A DNA stretch of 5,326 bases from positions 1 to 5,326 of the forward strand of contig CAMNLO010000142.1 of assembly GCA_946543095.1 (NCBI GenBank), given 5' to 3'. The stretch comes from an uncultured bacterium (GTDB lineage Bacteria; Bacillota; Clostridia; Lachnospirales; Lachnospiraceae). Positions 5,276 through 5,326 of the stretch are shown in pieces (positions within the stretch are counted from its first letter, which is position 1; each line of letters starts with the position of its first letter). A program made the translations under genes and the position numbers. The notes below the pieces were generated by a model. It worked only from the letters and a program-made list of their open reading frames with translations, ran no database searches and was not told where the DNA came from.

Positions 5276-5326
5276 ATGGGAAAGTATGACGAGGCGCTGA
5301 AGGGACAGCCCTTCAAGGACTACGGG
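5276..5326 (+). CDS. Start of an unidentified + strand gene (3' partial)
   Basis: An ATG at 5276 opens a frame that runs to the window edge: 17 codons, MGKYDEALKGQPFKDYG. It has a strong GGAGGAA (5260-5266) at 9-nt spacing from the start, preceded by AGTAC. The same 12 bases, AGTACGGAGGAA, lie in front of the tail protein I gene (1149-1160). The visible peptide is too short to assign a family. It lies on the same strand as the 79-residue gene, 78 nt downstream with a hairpin between, and may or may not share its transcript. Confidence 0.55.
   Translation, partial: MGKYDEALKGQPFKDYG

Noticed and set aside
1..5326. CRISPR arrays, tRNA/rRNA genes, insertion-sequence ends or attachment sites
   Set aside because: I looked for regular repeats, cloverleaf-like segments and terminal inverted repeats with a transposase and saw none.

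Overview
The window looks like chromosomal DNA from a low-GC-phylum but moderately GC-rich Gram-positive anaerobe, most likely a Clostridia/Lachnospiraceae-type bacterium. This rests on strong GGAGG Shine-Dalgarno sequences, SpoIIAA/RsbV-like STAS chemistry, an FtsE-type ATPase with Firmicutes-style sequence, and Lys/Glu-rich proteins. The assignment is inferred from style, not from a marker gene.

Positions 1-2258 (+) hold the end of a contractile tail or injection-system baseplate module. First is the C-terminal 375 residues of a baseplate J-like protein (5' end outside the window), then a complete 364-residue tail protein I-like protein. The J-like/tail I order is that of phage tails, R-type tailocins and extracellular contractile injection systems (eCIS). 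No capsid, terminase, integrase or lysis gene is visible, so a phage-derived or eCIS apparatus is plausible, but the window cannot decide between them.

Positions 2249-3309 (+) appear to be a separate small transcription unit. A good sigma-A-type promoter overlaps the end of the tail gene. It is followed by a single-domain STAS protein with a phosphorylatable-type serine and, 12 nt later and without a Shine-Dalgarno, an FtsE-like ABC ATPase that has no FtsX or other permease beside it. The unit ends in a perfect 12-bp hairpin shared with the convergent operon.

Positions 3310-4874 (-) are a two-gene operon. The promoter-proximal gene encodes a two-helix membrane protein with a long coiled coil and a histidine-kinase-type ATPase domain, but no recognisable phosphoacceptor H-box. 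The second gene encodes a single-pass membrane protein with an acidic linker and a C-terminal bacterial SH3 domain, predicted to lie outside the membrane. No response regulator is adjacent.

Positions 4875-5326 contain the divergent intergenic region, a 79-residue acidic protein of unknown function (+), an intergenic hairpin, and the first 17 codons of another + strand gene with a strong Shine-Dalgarno.

Together the window joins the end of a contractile-tail baseplate cluster to what look like regulatory and envelope genes (STAS, orphan ABC ATPase, H-box-less kinase, SH3 membrane protein). Whether these serve the contractile apparatus or merely flank it is not settled by the sequence.
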